A stretch of DNA of 64,000 nt, taken from Dimorphilus gyrociliatus. Its lineage: Eukaryota; Annelida; Polychaeta; Dinophilidae. Positions 1 to 11,677 of the stretch are shown here, piece after piece. Position 1 is the stretch's first letter, and every line of letters starts with the position of its first letter. The notes under the pieces were generated by a model, which saw only the letters and a list, made by a program, of their open reading frames with translations, did not search any database and was not told where the DNA came from. The position numbers were made by a program, and so were the translations under genes. The stretch is taken from contig CAJFCJ010000012.1 of NCBI GenBank assembly GCA_904063045.1, forward strand, positions 2,351,180-2,415,179, written 5' to 3'.

Positions 1-530
1 GTGCTATCGTCCATAAATATCCATACTTTATAGTACATGCCAATCTTTGTCATAACTATATTGAAGAAGTGTAGTTTGTAGTTGTAATACAGAGGGGATA
101 GATTATACTCGGAGCATCGCTGATAGGCAGAGTTAAAACTCAAAGGCTCGTTCATTACGAAAATATTATAAGAATACGTTGAAAAGTTATAAACTATAGG
201 AATAGTCAGTTGATCAGGGGAGGAGTTACTCTCTTTCGTTTGGTCATCGAGATAACTGCTTCTTATCAGGATCAGATCAGCTTGTGGGGCAGATTGATTA
301 ACTTTTATAGGTAGCCGAGAGAGTGAACATTTCTTTTCGTTAAAAATTATAAGCAGCTCTTTAAGAGAAGAATTGAGACGTAAAGCTTGTGAGAAACAAC
401 GCCATTTGTTATTAAACTCTCCTAGCTGAGTGGAATTTTGAACTGTAATACTTTTCCTGTAATAATCACCCTTAAACCAGTTACTTGACGAATTGACCGA
501 AATTAAATAAAGGAAAATGAACAAGATCAT
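1..530 (-). CDS. Secreted protein, N-terminal part, runs off the left edge
   Basis: An uninterrupted frame of 176 codons starts at the ATG at 530-528 and is still open at base 1, so the 3' part is missing. The first 15 residues (MILFIFLYLISVNSS) look like a cleaved signal peptide. They are followed by an N-glycosylation-rich ectodomain with several NxS/T sites and cysteines spaced widely. The segment from about residue 125, with the string SFNSAYQRCSEYNLSPL, has the feel of the first helix region of a C-type lectin-like fold. This is a weak resemblance and the diagnostic C-terminal half lies outside the window. No intron is needed across the visible part. The start lies 450 bp from the collagen-like gene on the other strand, so the two may share a promoter region. 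I do not recognise the family with confidence. Confidence 0.6.
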   Translation of the reverse strand, partial: MILFIFLYLISVNSSSNWFKGDYYRKSITVQNSTQLGEFNNKWRCFSQALRLNSSLKELLIIFNEKKCSLSRLPIKVNQSAPQADLILIRSSYLDDQTKESNSSPDQLTIPIVYNFSTYSYNIFVMNEPLSFNSAYQRCSEYNLSPLYYNYKLHFFNIVMTKIGMYYKVWIFMDDS

Positions 531-929
531 AATTGCGAATGAGAACTCTATTATTCACTAAAAGAGATTTTTTAATGACGTCCTTCTAGACGGTAAACAT
601 GTAAATAAACTTAATATATTTTTCAATATTCAAAATAGATTTATTCAGCAATTCAAGTGCAAAAATTGAATAGAAACATAAAACAAAGTACACTTTTTTG
701 TTTTAAATTTGTCTAAGAAACAAAATTTCTTTCTTTATTCCATTAATAAAATATATAGAAAATTTCTCATCACGACAAAACATTAGTCAACGAACTAACT
801 CGATTATTGCGCAATAATAAATATTTAATTCTTTTCTCAAATATTGATAAAAGCTTATAAAGCATCCGTTCTTTTTTTCTTAATATTTTGTTTTTAATAT
901 GTTTCTTTTTCGTATATTTGCTTTATTCT

Positions 930-933
<4 letters not shown>

Positions 934-968
<35 letters not shown>
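934..968. repeat. (CT)n microsatellite
   Basis: A pure CT dinucleotide run lies immediately upstream of the ATG of the first collagen-like gene. It is probably in its 5' UTR. Confidence 0.9.
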
Positions 969-969
<1 letters not shown>

Positions 970-980
970 TCAGCACGAAC

Positions 981-1640
981 ATGTCAATTGTATTTCTTAT
1001 ATTTATTGTCTTCTGTCCAACACAAATCTATATGATAGAAGCACGAACAGGTGCTACAGGTAAATCGCATCTTTTGCTTTTCCTTCTCTTTTCAATAATA
1101 CAACACTTTTCCTTCTTTTCTACTTTTTTTTTACAAGGTGATACCGGGCCTAGAGGACATACAGGATTCACAGGATATCCAGGACCAATTGGCCCAATGG
1201 GAAAAACGGGCGCAACAGGTAGTAAGGGCATAACTGGTGCGACTGGATATCGTGGTATGCCAGGACCAGTAGGACCCCCCGGACCTCCAGGAAAGACACA
1301 ATTTAACGGTACAGAATCTAACGCTACGCAGAAAATTCTTCAAGGTAAATCTCTTAAGTCTTAAATAAAGATTTCAAATTTTTGTCTGAAATGGATAAAA
1401 CTATAATTTTCAGGTGAAAAATCGAATCTAGAAGCTCCGGCCATGGCAACATCGGCACTTTCATTCGTTTTGAGTATTTTAAGCGTCATTCAGATAGTTT
1501 TCTTAAGATTTAAAATTAAAAAATATGATAATTCGCTTATAAAGAAGAACGAAATTAAAATAAATAAAAATGAAGAATCTCCTAAACAGAAATTAACGAT
1601 GAAGAAGAACATTTATTATCTTCCAGATGAAATTCCGTAA
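981..1640 (+). CDS. Small membrane-anchored collagen-like protein, copy 1
   Basis: Three exons (981-1059, 1138-1344, 1414-1640) join in frame to 170 residues. A hydrophobic N-terminus ([20 protein letters not shown]) acts as signal peptide or anchor. It is followed by about 18 uninterrupted Gly-X-Y triplets, then a short glycosylatable linker, a second hydrophobic segment ([19 protein letters not shown]) and a lysine-rich tail. The likely topology is an extracellular triple helix held to the membrane with a basic cytoplasmic end. Threonine is frequent in the Y position and proline is sparse there. The first intron interrupts a glycine codon after its first base. The neighbour at 2176-2881 has the same layout and the same intron phase, so the two are tandem paralogues. 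The upstream in-frame stretch lacks an ATG, so the start at 981 is preferred. Function is unknown. Confidence 0.82.
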
Positions 1641-1812
1641 CTATAATCAATGTATATTTATTAAATAGTACATATGTTATACTTTAATTAGGCATGGAGA
1701 AGTTCGTTTAGAACGTAAAATGTCGATAATGTCAGGAGAATATTTGGATTTACAAGATTAGCGATTTAGTCTCACTCCATTCCACTACTCTCTCTCTCTT
1801 CGTAAAAACTTA

Positions 1813-1853
<41 letters not shown>

Positions 1854-2175
1854 AATTTATATAAGTATATTAATATATTAGTATATAGACAGTATATATA
1901 GAAATACAATCAGCTTATAGAGACATGCTGTATTACTATCTTTGATGAATTTTACTATATTTTTCATTCATATATATATGGATTAATGATTCTTAATAAA
2001 ATAATGAAATAACAAAAAACACGATCATGAGTCATATTATATAATACAATCAGTTTGGGAAGTTTTAACAATATGGGCTTATATATATATATAGCCTATT
2101 GCTAACATCCTACTGGGAACAAATATCATATTCAAACGTAGATCATTTGATCTTGTAAATGAAAAGAGTAAAGTT
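1641..2175. other. Spacer between collagen-like paralogues
   Basis: AT-rich spacer with an (AT)n run at about 1818-1845. No coding frame or RNA gene was seen. Confidence 0.6.
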
Positions 2176-2881
2176 ATGTATGAATTTACAGTTTTTATAA
2201 TATTTTTACTCTTTTCGTCTGGAATCGGCGGGAAATATTACGTAGGATACACAGGCAATACTGGTTAGATTTGCTCTACTGTTCTTCTTTTATAATTTAA
2301 TCCTCCTTATTTTAAGGGATGGCTGGTCCATTTGGCCATCCGGGAGAAATGGGAGCGCCTGGCACCATAGGTAAAGAAGGAAAAAGAGGAGTAATGGGCG
2401 AAACTGGAGAGCCGGGAGAGGTTGGTCCAACTGGACCCACTGGCCCCAGAGGTCCAACTGGAGCTACAACTATTATAAACAAAACAATTGATCATATAGA
2501 AACTACGACAGGTAACTTTTAATACTTTTGAATCAAATTGCTAAAATATAAATTTAAAAAAGATGTTGTTCCAAGTAAACTGTCAGCGGCCCTCTATATC
2601 TCATCAATATCTATTATAATAAATCTACTCTGTTATCTCGGAACCTGTTCTCTAACTAGAAGATTAGAAAGGATGAAAGATATAGGAAAGGAAAGTTTGC
2701 GTACCAAGCGCTCCCTACCGCAACGCCCTAAAAACATCTACGAGTGAGTATTACAGTATTACAGAGTATAGAAAAAGCAGAATAAATCATTTCAAATATT
2801 TCATTTCTCCCCAACAGTGAATTGAATAGTTTATCATTAGGAATATGGGGGAAGAGCAACGACGTCTATCAGGAGATTTAA
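2176..2881 (+). CDS. Small membrane-anchored collagen-like protein, copy 2
   Basis: Four exons (2176-2263, 2317-2511, 2563-2743, 2818-2881) with GT-AG introns of 51-74 bp give 175 residues. Residues 1-19 are a signal peptide ([19 protein letters not shown]). About 19 Gly-X-Y triplets follow from GYT GNT to GAT, then a linker with an NKT glycosylation site. A hydrophobic segment ([20 protein letters not shown]) comes next, and a cytoplasmic tail with basic and acidic clusters. Thr is common in the Y position. The first intron splits a Gly codon after base one, exactly as in copy 1. The small last exon encodes the tail ending NDVYQEI. Together the copies form a two-gene cluster of transmembrane collagens whose partner or substrate cannot be read from sequence. 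Confidence 0.85.
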
Positions 2882-4180
2882 TCGATATTAAATATTTTAA
2901 AAAGAGAAAAAAACCCAACTTTTGTGTTCAAAATGTAAAGATTTTTATACAAATACAAAATTGACTTGTATAATAAATTGAATATCGAATTAATTATAAA
3001 TCCTATTGCTTTTTTCGTGGCACACATATTGGATAATCTTGCTATTATTTCATATAGTTTGAGAAAGATACTTTCTGACCCATGTGAATTAGCGTTAAGC
3101 TCTTCCCTATCATATAGAAAAACAAAAAAACACTTATTTAGATTCGAACAGCGTGTGGGAAATCGTGATAATTAAAAGAGAGAGAATCTTAAATATAACC
3201 TGTGGTAAGCGTAAGAGATTGAAGCTTAGCTTAAGAATCTATTGTACGAAAAGCAGGAGATTCTGTCCTAGAAAGTGTGATTAATTTCGAATCTTAGTGG
3301 TAAATAGACGCAAGAAAAATCACGTGATTATGTTTTACAGTAAAAAAAAAAAACTCCATCTATCACATAAACATTTCAATACTATTTTGGAGTTTTTACG
3401 TGTTACGAATGTTGCCATTCTACGTTAATAGTATATGAACAAGAAGTACATAAATAAGCCATTTGGAGAAAAGGATAACGACCTTTGTATCTATTTTTAT
3501 CAATATTTGCCATTATTAGCATTCCGCGAATGGTTCGAAAATCATATGTTATTTAAGGAATTCAGATTAATTGCTAAAAGCAATTTTAACAATTGATCAC
3601 GTGATATCCATTTATCTAATTATTACTATTATTATCTGCACTGTATCAAGTAAAATTTAAAGTTGCGTGGTCAAGTCAAAACTCAGTCGAATATCACCAA
3701 AGCCTAAATAGTTAATTACATACATTTGTAAAGAATCCTTCAACCATTACATTTAGAATAATGGGATTGTTTGCTATTCATCCTTATCGAAATACCAATA
3801 TGTTGTTAGTTAACGAACGACTGACAAAAACAACAATCCCAAAGGGAAATATGAATATTTTAAGAATTATGTACAATCTAAAATCCATCTATTTATCAAT
3901 TTCGAGTACTTTTATATAAAAAAGAAAGAACAAACAATTAAAAAGAAAGTTTGTTTTCTTTTCCTTTTTAATTTTCAAAATAAATCTTTTTATTATGAAA
4001 AAAAAAGAAAAATTTGGTTAATATCTTGAAAAAAAACGGTTTTTTGTGGTTTTTTTTTTGTTGAACAAAACTAAGCTAGTAACAGATTACAAAATGAATA
4101 CGTAAATTATTATTATTGTTGCTGTTGTTGATGTTATTATCATTATTATCATTATTATTATTATAATAATTCCTCTGTAT
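2882..4180. other. Spacer between collagen-like and MBT genes
   Basis: Holds the probable 3' UTR of the second collagen-like gene and homopolymer A/T tracts. An (ATT)n-type low-complexity run at about 4107-4170 abuts the stop of the minus-strand MBT gene. No convincing coding exon was found. Confidence 0.55.
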
Positions 4181-6640
4181 TTATTTTATACCAGCGACAT
4201 CCTTCAAGTGCTGTATAAGATTATAGATCTTCAAAGATGTTGATACTTTTATACCTGCTAAATGGCTCATATCCTCTTTCTTTAACGAAAGGAAGCCTTT
4301 TCCGTCTATACCCTATTTATTTAAAATAGATTTTGTAGAAAAAACATAAAATAATTGCTTAAGGATTATATTGTTTCTTTTTTTTAGAAGATTACCTTTT
4401 TACTAAAACTTTCGGCAAGGTTTCCGCAGTCGTTTCTTTTTAAAAAGACAACAACGTCTTCAACCGTCCAATTAAGGGGATCAATTTTTTGCTGATCGAC
4501 TCCCGGTGCGAAAGTGTACATAATTGAACTTTCGTCGGTGTCGTCTTCGACGTATTTCGGGATATTTTTGGTCAATTGAATGGATCTGAAGGGTGATAAA
4601 GCGCTAACAAGTGCTGGATGAGTTACGGCTTTTGGAGCGATAGGCCTTGGCAAAGTTGATTCGCTTAAAGCTTTGCAAAAATTAAAAATCAAAACTAGCT
4701 ACGCAAAAAACATTTTATTATCATTTTAATTCATTTACCAGATTTATCGTGTTGAATAGATGAATTTTGTTCGACAGAGCTCTTTCTCCTTTTTATTGTT
4801 GATCTTTTCTTTCTATTTCCTTTTCCTTTACCAGTTATAGTATTCTCCTTCAAGCCATTTGCGGCGGCTGAGCCTGGTGGAACTTCTAACGTATGGCCAA
4901 CCATTTCGCACCAGCCGATGGGGTAAATGTCGGATGATTCGCAATCAACCCATTGATCGTAAGCTTCCGACCAACCATCAAATCTGATACGAAGTAGCCG
5001 ACCGGCAATCTTATGTACAGTTGCAACGCATACTAAGTGAGGTGATATTAGATCGGCAGCTTCTAATTTTTGACCTTCTTTGAAGGTATGAGCGGGTAAC
5101 TCCTTTAAAGAAAAATACGTTTACAATCATTAGAATTCAACAAAAACAATGTCTTTACTTTATCGAATAACTTTACAGGAGCCAGCTTTGCGGCGTTATC
5201 GTTTAAATAAGTTTGCCAGTCAAAATTCTCCTTATGAGACAATGGAGGAGTTAAATCCAGTCCGTAATAATCGCAATAACCGGCTGGAAGGAGGCAAGGA
5301 CTCGATTTATGATAGCAAAACCAGTCTCGACCAGGCATGACTGGATTTACGTCGAATGATATCATCATATTTCCTCTATCCAATAATTTTGAAACGCTTG
5401 CTACAGTAATTTCGCTTAATTTAAATGGATTAATTGCTTCCAGCTTCATTCCCTCTTCAAATTCAATGTCGTTTTTTGATTCAGCAGCTACCTGCTGTGG
5501 AAACATTTCGGGGGAAGCATCTTTGTCATCGTAAGAAATAGCGTTGGAAACTTTTTGAGATGATAAATGTCGATATAAAGCTATCAGTGAATATAAATAA
5601 TATAAATAAAATACAGTTTTAAATTATATATTATGTTTTGAGATAGTTAATACCTGGTACATTGGGATCCATAGCATGACCTGAATTTTCACACCAACCA
5701 ACTGGATGAAGGACGGGAGAGAGATAATGGCAATAAAAGAAACCGTCTTCTTCTGCCTAATTTATGCAATAAAAAAAAGATTAGATAAACTATTAAAGCT
5801 ATTTTAAAAAATTTCAATACTTTAGATTCAGCAGGTGGGCATATATAATCTATGTGTAGTCTACCTCCAGTTGAACTTTTTATTCGACCTGGCAGCATTG
5901 TATCTAAAGCAACTTTATTCAATATTTCCACATTCATGCCAACTTTTAAACCATTTGGTAGTTCAAGACATCTTTTTATGCTATCTCGAAAGTTTCTTGG
6001 TATAGTGTAAGCCCCGTCTAGCCTCTTGAACAAAAATGATTCCCAGCAGTCCGTTTTATCAATAATAGCTATTAACATTGCAATATTATATTATAATTGT
6101 ATTTATGCCATTGTACTATAAGCAAAAGTTTATATACTTACAATTGGGAGGAGACAAGTTTGCTCCGTTCTCGGCACACCATCCCACAAAATGCAAATCG
6201 TCAGATGCAAAATGAGTCCAGAATTCTAAATTGGGCAGTGCAACTTCACTTTCATACCGTAAGAGCAGATATAGTCCTGAGATTTTTACAATTGAAGCGA
6301 TCCAATACATTGGCTCTTTAACATGAGGAGCTGGATCAGTATTTACAACTTCTACAAGAACTCCCGGTTTAATATGCTGCCATAATTCTGCTATTGACAA
6401 CTGAAAGAAGAAAATTCCAATATATATTATTTTAAATAACTCTTTTAATCCTTTCTATCTAATATTTACATGTTTAAAATTTGAAGAACAGGCAGCTTCG
6501 AATCCAGCTTCATCAAGAGAACAACGCCAATAATAACCCGACGATTGAGGAGGAAATTCCTTTCCTAGGAGAAGACTACGATAAATATTTGTATATCTAT
6601 AATACATGTACAAACCGTTCTCAAAAATTGTCATTGTCAT
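4181..6640 (-). CDS. SFMBT: Four-MBT and SAM domain Polycomb-type protein, SFMBT-like
   Basis: A minus-strand gene encodes successive MBT repeats and a C-terminal SAM domain. Reading in transcript order, MBT1 spans about 6564-6142 (extended arm ending SSNFKH, then HFASDDLHFVGWC). MBT2 spans about 6078-5655 (ending HPVGWCENSGHAMDPN), MBT3 about 5580-5159, and MBT4 5102-4739 (WSEAYDQWVDCESSDIYPIGW). The SAM domain lies in 4670-4396 and 4312-4181 (NWTVEDVVVFLKRNDCGNL, then IDGKGFLSL). A Lys/Arg-rich nuclear segment lies between MBT4 and SAM. Four MBT repeats plus SAM is the SFMBT arrangement. Family members bind mono- and dimethyl-lysine histone tails and, in flies, form PhoRC with Pho. The aromatic cage context is best kept in MBT4. 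The 5' end is uncertain: the earliest in-frame ATG seen is at 6640, and an FCS zinc finger was not found. L3MBTL is the alternative. Confidence 0.82.
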
Positions 6641-7291
6641 TTGCTTCAGTAGACCCAAGTATCCAGTTCGTAGGGGCAAACTGTAACTTTTGCTACTAAC
6701 AAAAACAACTCATCCAATCTGCAACAGAGTTATGCAGTGCATATTATTTCTAAATAAATTTTATTTTATTCAAAACTTTAAAAACAGACTTGTACAAAGA
6801 AATTTTCGAATAGTTTTAATCAAAAAATGTAAACCGAAAATAAAGATTTGCACGAAAAAGTGAAAATTGTCGTGATTGGATAAGACAAGCATTGTATTCT
6901 TGAAGCTAATTGGCTTAAATGCCCGCCAGCAAAAACTGGTAAAAATGTACAAAACAAAGTTTGTTTCATTTTATAGAAAAGAGCAGATAATTTTAAATAT
7001 TCAATAAGAAAGTATTTATTTTTATTAACATCCAAAGTATAAACGAATTTTTTATAAGACTATTAAAAAAATTTCTTCTTGTTCTTTGTTCGTTGTCTTT
7101 AATTTTCATAAAGCTTACATCATTTTAGCATATAAGACTTTGGATTAACTTTTACATATATTATTGTTAGAACAGACAAAGAAACAATAATTAAAAGTTT
7201 AAGTAAACTTGAGTAGAATATTGGAATGCTTCTAATGAAATAAATTAACAAGAATGAAATATACGGCAAGTTAAGTAAACTTAAAGAAATA
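6641..7291. other. Spacer between MBT and METTL24-like genes
   Basis: AT-rich sequence that must hold the unresolved 5' end of the SFMBT-like gene and the 3' UTR of the METTL24-like gene. No clear additional exon was found. Confidence 0.5.
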
Positions 7292-9003
7292 TTAATGTCT
7301 GCGGTTTATATAAGGATTTAACGGATGTTTTCTGTTAACAAAATGTATGTTGTAGCAACAGTATCTTTCTACGCCTGTAATATCAGATTTAAACGATGTT
7401 CGAAAATTTGTTCTCGAATGAAAAATACTAAATCCAGTATTTTTCAGTTCAAGGATAACTCTATACATAAATCTCAGAGTGTCACCTTTTGCCCAGGTAC
7501 ATTTATTGTTAGGTTTAGTATGAATATCCATTTCTGGAGTATGAAATTCCACAGCCAATTGACGAATCTTATGAATAGAACCAGATTTTATCATTTCATA
7601 TAATGCTGGCCATTCAGAAAATTCAACATCTAATTTTAGGTAATCTATATGTCTGTCTTCGTGTCCTAGTTCTTTTAGAATCGATCCAAATGTTTTTAAT
7701 CTCCAATTTCCCATAATTGATAGGCCATTTTCATGATCAATTCCAATATTATGAAAGTAGATACTGTCGGAATATTGATAATCTTCCTTGTTCATACTAT
7801 TTGAAAACAATTGAACAATTATTTATAATGAATTATATTTTTTATTATTTTATATTTCTCTTTACCTAGGATCGAAAGCATGAACTTCGCAACCGAAACG
7901 ATCTTCAATTCCTTCTTCAAATCTAAAATCATTATCTATACCAAAGGAATAGACAAGGCAAGGTGTAGAAAATCTATAAGATGCATCTAAGCAGATATCC
8001 CATCCTCCATCTTCAGGTGGTCCAATCCTTTCTTGGCTATTTTTTTGTTTTTAAATTCCAAAAATTTTCATTATTATTTATTAAGCAAGAAATGTTAGTT
8101 TATGAATTCCGACTTGTCTTGCCTATGATGTCGGATGAATATAAAATAGGACAACTATAGTACTAGTATTGAGACTAGTAAATATGAACCTATTCAATCA
8201 AATTTTGAACTAAACTACAATATTCAAACGATTATAAAGTGGATACTTATCCTTTGAAATATCATTCAACAAAAACGGCGTGAGAACTTCTAATTAGTCA
8301 AAATGGTGGACAAAAATGGAGTTAGTTATAGTAAACTTTTAATGGTATGGTTCAAAGGCTAAAGTAGATAAATTAACTCAAGAAAAAGAAGAGAGAATGT
8401 TCCTAAAATTTCTTAAACAACTCTTTTGCGATCTAGATAAATGATACGAAATGACAATTGACGACATCCAAGAGAGATTGAAAGAAAGAATAGAATCTGA
8501 ATTGAACGAGCAGCGCCAAGATGAGATACTTAGAGGAACTTTTATACCTTATTAATCTTACTGATAAACATAAAACCTTTCCTTACCTTTCACACATAGT
8601 TGTAATAGTTGATAGAGTCCTAAAATATGAATCCTCTATATTAAATAAATCATAGCCAACACCATCCAAATATCTTCTTCTTTCCCCACTATCTTTAATC
8701 ATCATCTATTTAGAATTTTAATGAATAACCGTAAACATTAATATTTAAACATTTATGAAAGAATGAAGTCTTTAGTTTAAAAGTTGTCTTTACCTCTGCT
8801 ATTCTAGTTTTACATCCAATTGCCGATGTATAACGCTTTCTAGGATAAAAGCAATAAATTACTAATGAAACAAGGAAGATTACGCAGAGTAATTTAGCCA
8901 ATTTTTTCGTTGGAATTTTTTCGAAATATGCACTTTTATATAATTGAAACTTTATCTTTAATATGTTCATCGAAGGGGATGGTTTCTTCAAAATATGATG
9001 CAT
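7292..9003 (-). CDS. METTL24: METTL24-like type II membrane protein
   Basis: Four exons (9003-8794, 8705-8587, 8036-7866, 7796-7292) join in frame to 334 residues. A short N-terminal tail precedes one transmembrane segment (KLLCVIFLVSLVIYCFY, about residues 23-39), followed by basic residues, so the catalytic part is lumenal or extracellular. The rest matches the Methyltransf_22 family of METTL24-type proteins. It has a region rich in acidic and aromatic residues with GGWDICLD, a strand ending VHAFDPS at the expected end of motif I, and the characteristic IDYLKLDVEFSEWPAL followed by LAVEFH. The family is presumed SAM-dependent but has no established substrate. Its 550-bp second intron is far longer than its neighbours and carries a coding-like stretch on the other strand, reported as a finding. 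It is head-to-head with SCYL3. Confidence 0.82.
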
Positions 9004-9768
9004 TGTCAATCCTAGTATTGTATTAATAGTAACAAAAATCTATCATAATTTAAAAGTCGTTTGAATATACAAGTATTTTGCATCAACAAATGTCACAATT
9101 TTTTCAACGATATTAGAGGTAAGAGCAAAAAAAAACTAAGAGCAAAATATAATATAAACTGGTTATATTTCATATATTCGATATGTATTTAAAAATATAA
9201 ATAACTCTTTATAAAGTTGTAAATCTGTCAAGTTATTCAGCTAATATGATACTTTAAGTATTTATTAGTTTTAGTTGTATTTTTTTGCTTTGTTGTTATA
9301 TTGGTCGAAATAATTATAAATAACAAGTACATATATGCGAAAAAGGAATTTTAAGATTGTATTCTTTAACTATACTTGCTCTTTTATTAAATATCAAAAT
9401 AAAGTTTTAAGAAATATTTTTAAGGGATGTTTTTTTTTTACAAAAACAATATTCATTTATATAATGATATATATCTAATTTTTACATATTATATTAGAAT
9501 TAACTTTAAAGAGAGACAAGATATTTATAAAAAAAAAAGACTCTTAAAGCTATAAATTCTATATATGTTTATATTGAATTTATTTAACAATAAGTCTTAA
9601 GAAATGTTGTTTATGATAAATTTCAAAACTTGAAAAAGCCCATAATCAATAAGGATAATAAAGAAGCACAAAACACTCCATTTAAAGTCACCAGTTAACT
9701 CCAGAAATTTGAACGATAATATAAACATTTAAGAATTCGTATAATTCCTTTTCCGTATTAAGATTCTG
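9004..9768. other. Divergent spacer METTL24-like / SCYL3
   Basis: Separates two divergent start codons by 765 bp, so it should hold both promoters. It is very AT-rich and no recognisable motif was found. Confidence 0.45.
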
Positions 9769-11642
9769 ATGGGAGCAGAAACAAGTTCGTATGCTGACTT
9801 GACATTCGAGAAAAAAAATTACAATTACGATGACAAAGTTTGGAAATTTTCAAATGCGTTCAACGACGATGATGTCGTTTCTGTGTTTAGCCTAAAATGT
9901 GAAACAAATTCTAGTGAAACTTTTTTAAAAAAGGCTGTCAAGGTGCGTTTCTAAAACAAATATATATAAAACAATCAATTTTTTCATAAATAGCACTTGA
10001 AAACGCTTAAACATCCTGGGATTATAAAATATGTCGCCTTTCACGATGAAAACATAATTACAGAAAGGGTTACACCTCTTTCTTATGTCCTCGACAAATT
10101 AAACCCATATGAAATATCAGTTGGATTAGTTGATATAATTAATACAATCACATTTCTTCATAACGTAAGTAATTGAAAAAAAGTGATTAATATATTTAGG
10201 CAGACGTTTTATGCTTAGTTTTGTTTACTTAACATCTGTTACAGGCTAAACTTTCACATAATAACATTAGCCATAAATCAATATTTGTTGATTGTTGTGG
10301 TCGCTGGAAATTAGGAAATCTTGAAGTTCTATGCAATTTTGATGATCAGACAGAAAATCACACAAAATTATGTAATTCTTTAATTGATGAAGACTATGTT
10401 CCCGAAACAACAGTAAAAAATATTCCTTATTGCTAAAGCTCACTTTTACTTTATTCATTGTTTTATGTAAAATAGCATCAGTTCAGAGATCATTCTAGAG
10501 ACGCATATACCTTTGGAATACTTTGTTTAAAGTTAATAGACTACATGAGAAGTCTTGAAGGTAAATTATATACTTTTCCAAAGTAATAAGAATAAACTGT
10601 AACATTTATTCTCTATTCATTTCTTACAGCAAATTCTATTAAATCTTTTACATTGAGACTTCAAAATGATATTCTCTCTGGAAAAGAAATTTGTAAACTA
10701 GATACTTTATTGGACGAACCACTTTTAAGGTGAATAAATTATACTCTATTAGCTAATTTTAATATTTATTCAGGATATTTTCAAATGTATGTACTCAACA
10801 TTCATTGATTTTACTATTTTTTATATGTAGAAATGACTATGTTGATATTATCAACTTTCTAAGAAATATAACTTTAAAAAATGAAAATGAAAAGAAGGAT
10901 TTTTTCAAGTAATGATTAATTTTTATTTCTTTTGTTTTTTTAAAAAAAAATTAATTTTCTCTTCTCGCTTTATATTTTTAGAAACTTAGCCGAGAGATTG
11001 TACAAATTACCGGAAAAACTTGTTGCGTCAAGATTAACAAAACTTCTTTTATCAAGATTTGTTCTGTTAGATCAAACTGCTATTGAAGATTTTATCCCTC
11101 ATCTATTAGTTCCGAGTTTTGGTAATGAACTAATTATATTAATATATACATATATATTAATACTGTATATATATATATATACGTTAAATTACCTGTCACG
11201 CATCTCTTTCACTAATTTAGCCGAAACTAGACCTGAGAAAGTTGATATGTCTATTCATTATCCTATTCTAACTACTAAGCCTTTCAAAAAACACGTCATT
11301 CCTGAAATAACAAAGATATTTCATGTCAGAGATTTTCATGTGAGGCATGCCCTATTGAAATATTTCGAAAGCTATTACAGACTATTCGATAAAAGAGAAT
11401 TATCCGATATAATTTTACCAGAAGTAATTTAAATAACATATAATAATATAATTTGTAATCGATATTTATTTTTTTTACAAATACTTATCTTTTATCTTCA
11501 GATCTTAACTGGACTTCGGGATGAAAATGATACAATTGTTTCTTTGACTTTAATTGCCCTAGCATTTTTAACTCAAATACTAGGATCTCAAGTGGTAGTT
11601 GGAGGCCAGCGTTTAAGAATCTTTCAAGTTGCCAGTCCAAAA

Positions 11643-11677
<35 letters not shown>

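Noticed and set aside
888-980. Upstream extension of the first collagen-like frame (Leu/Ser-rich)
   Set aside because: It is read through the CT microsatellite and has no ATG. The start at 981 is better.
2966-3175. 69-codon plus-strand frame after the second collagen-like gene
   Set aside because: No ATG start, no splice context and random composition. It is probably 3' UTR or intergenic.
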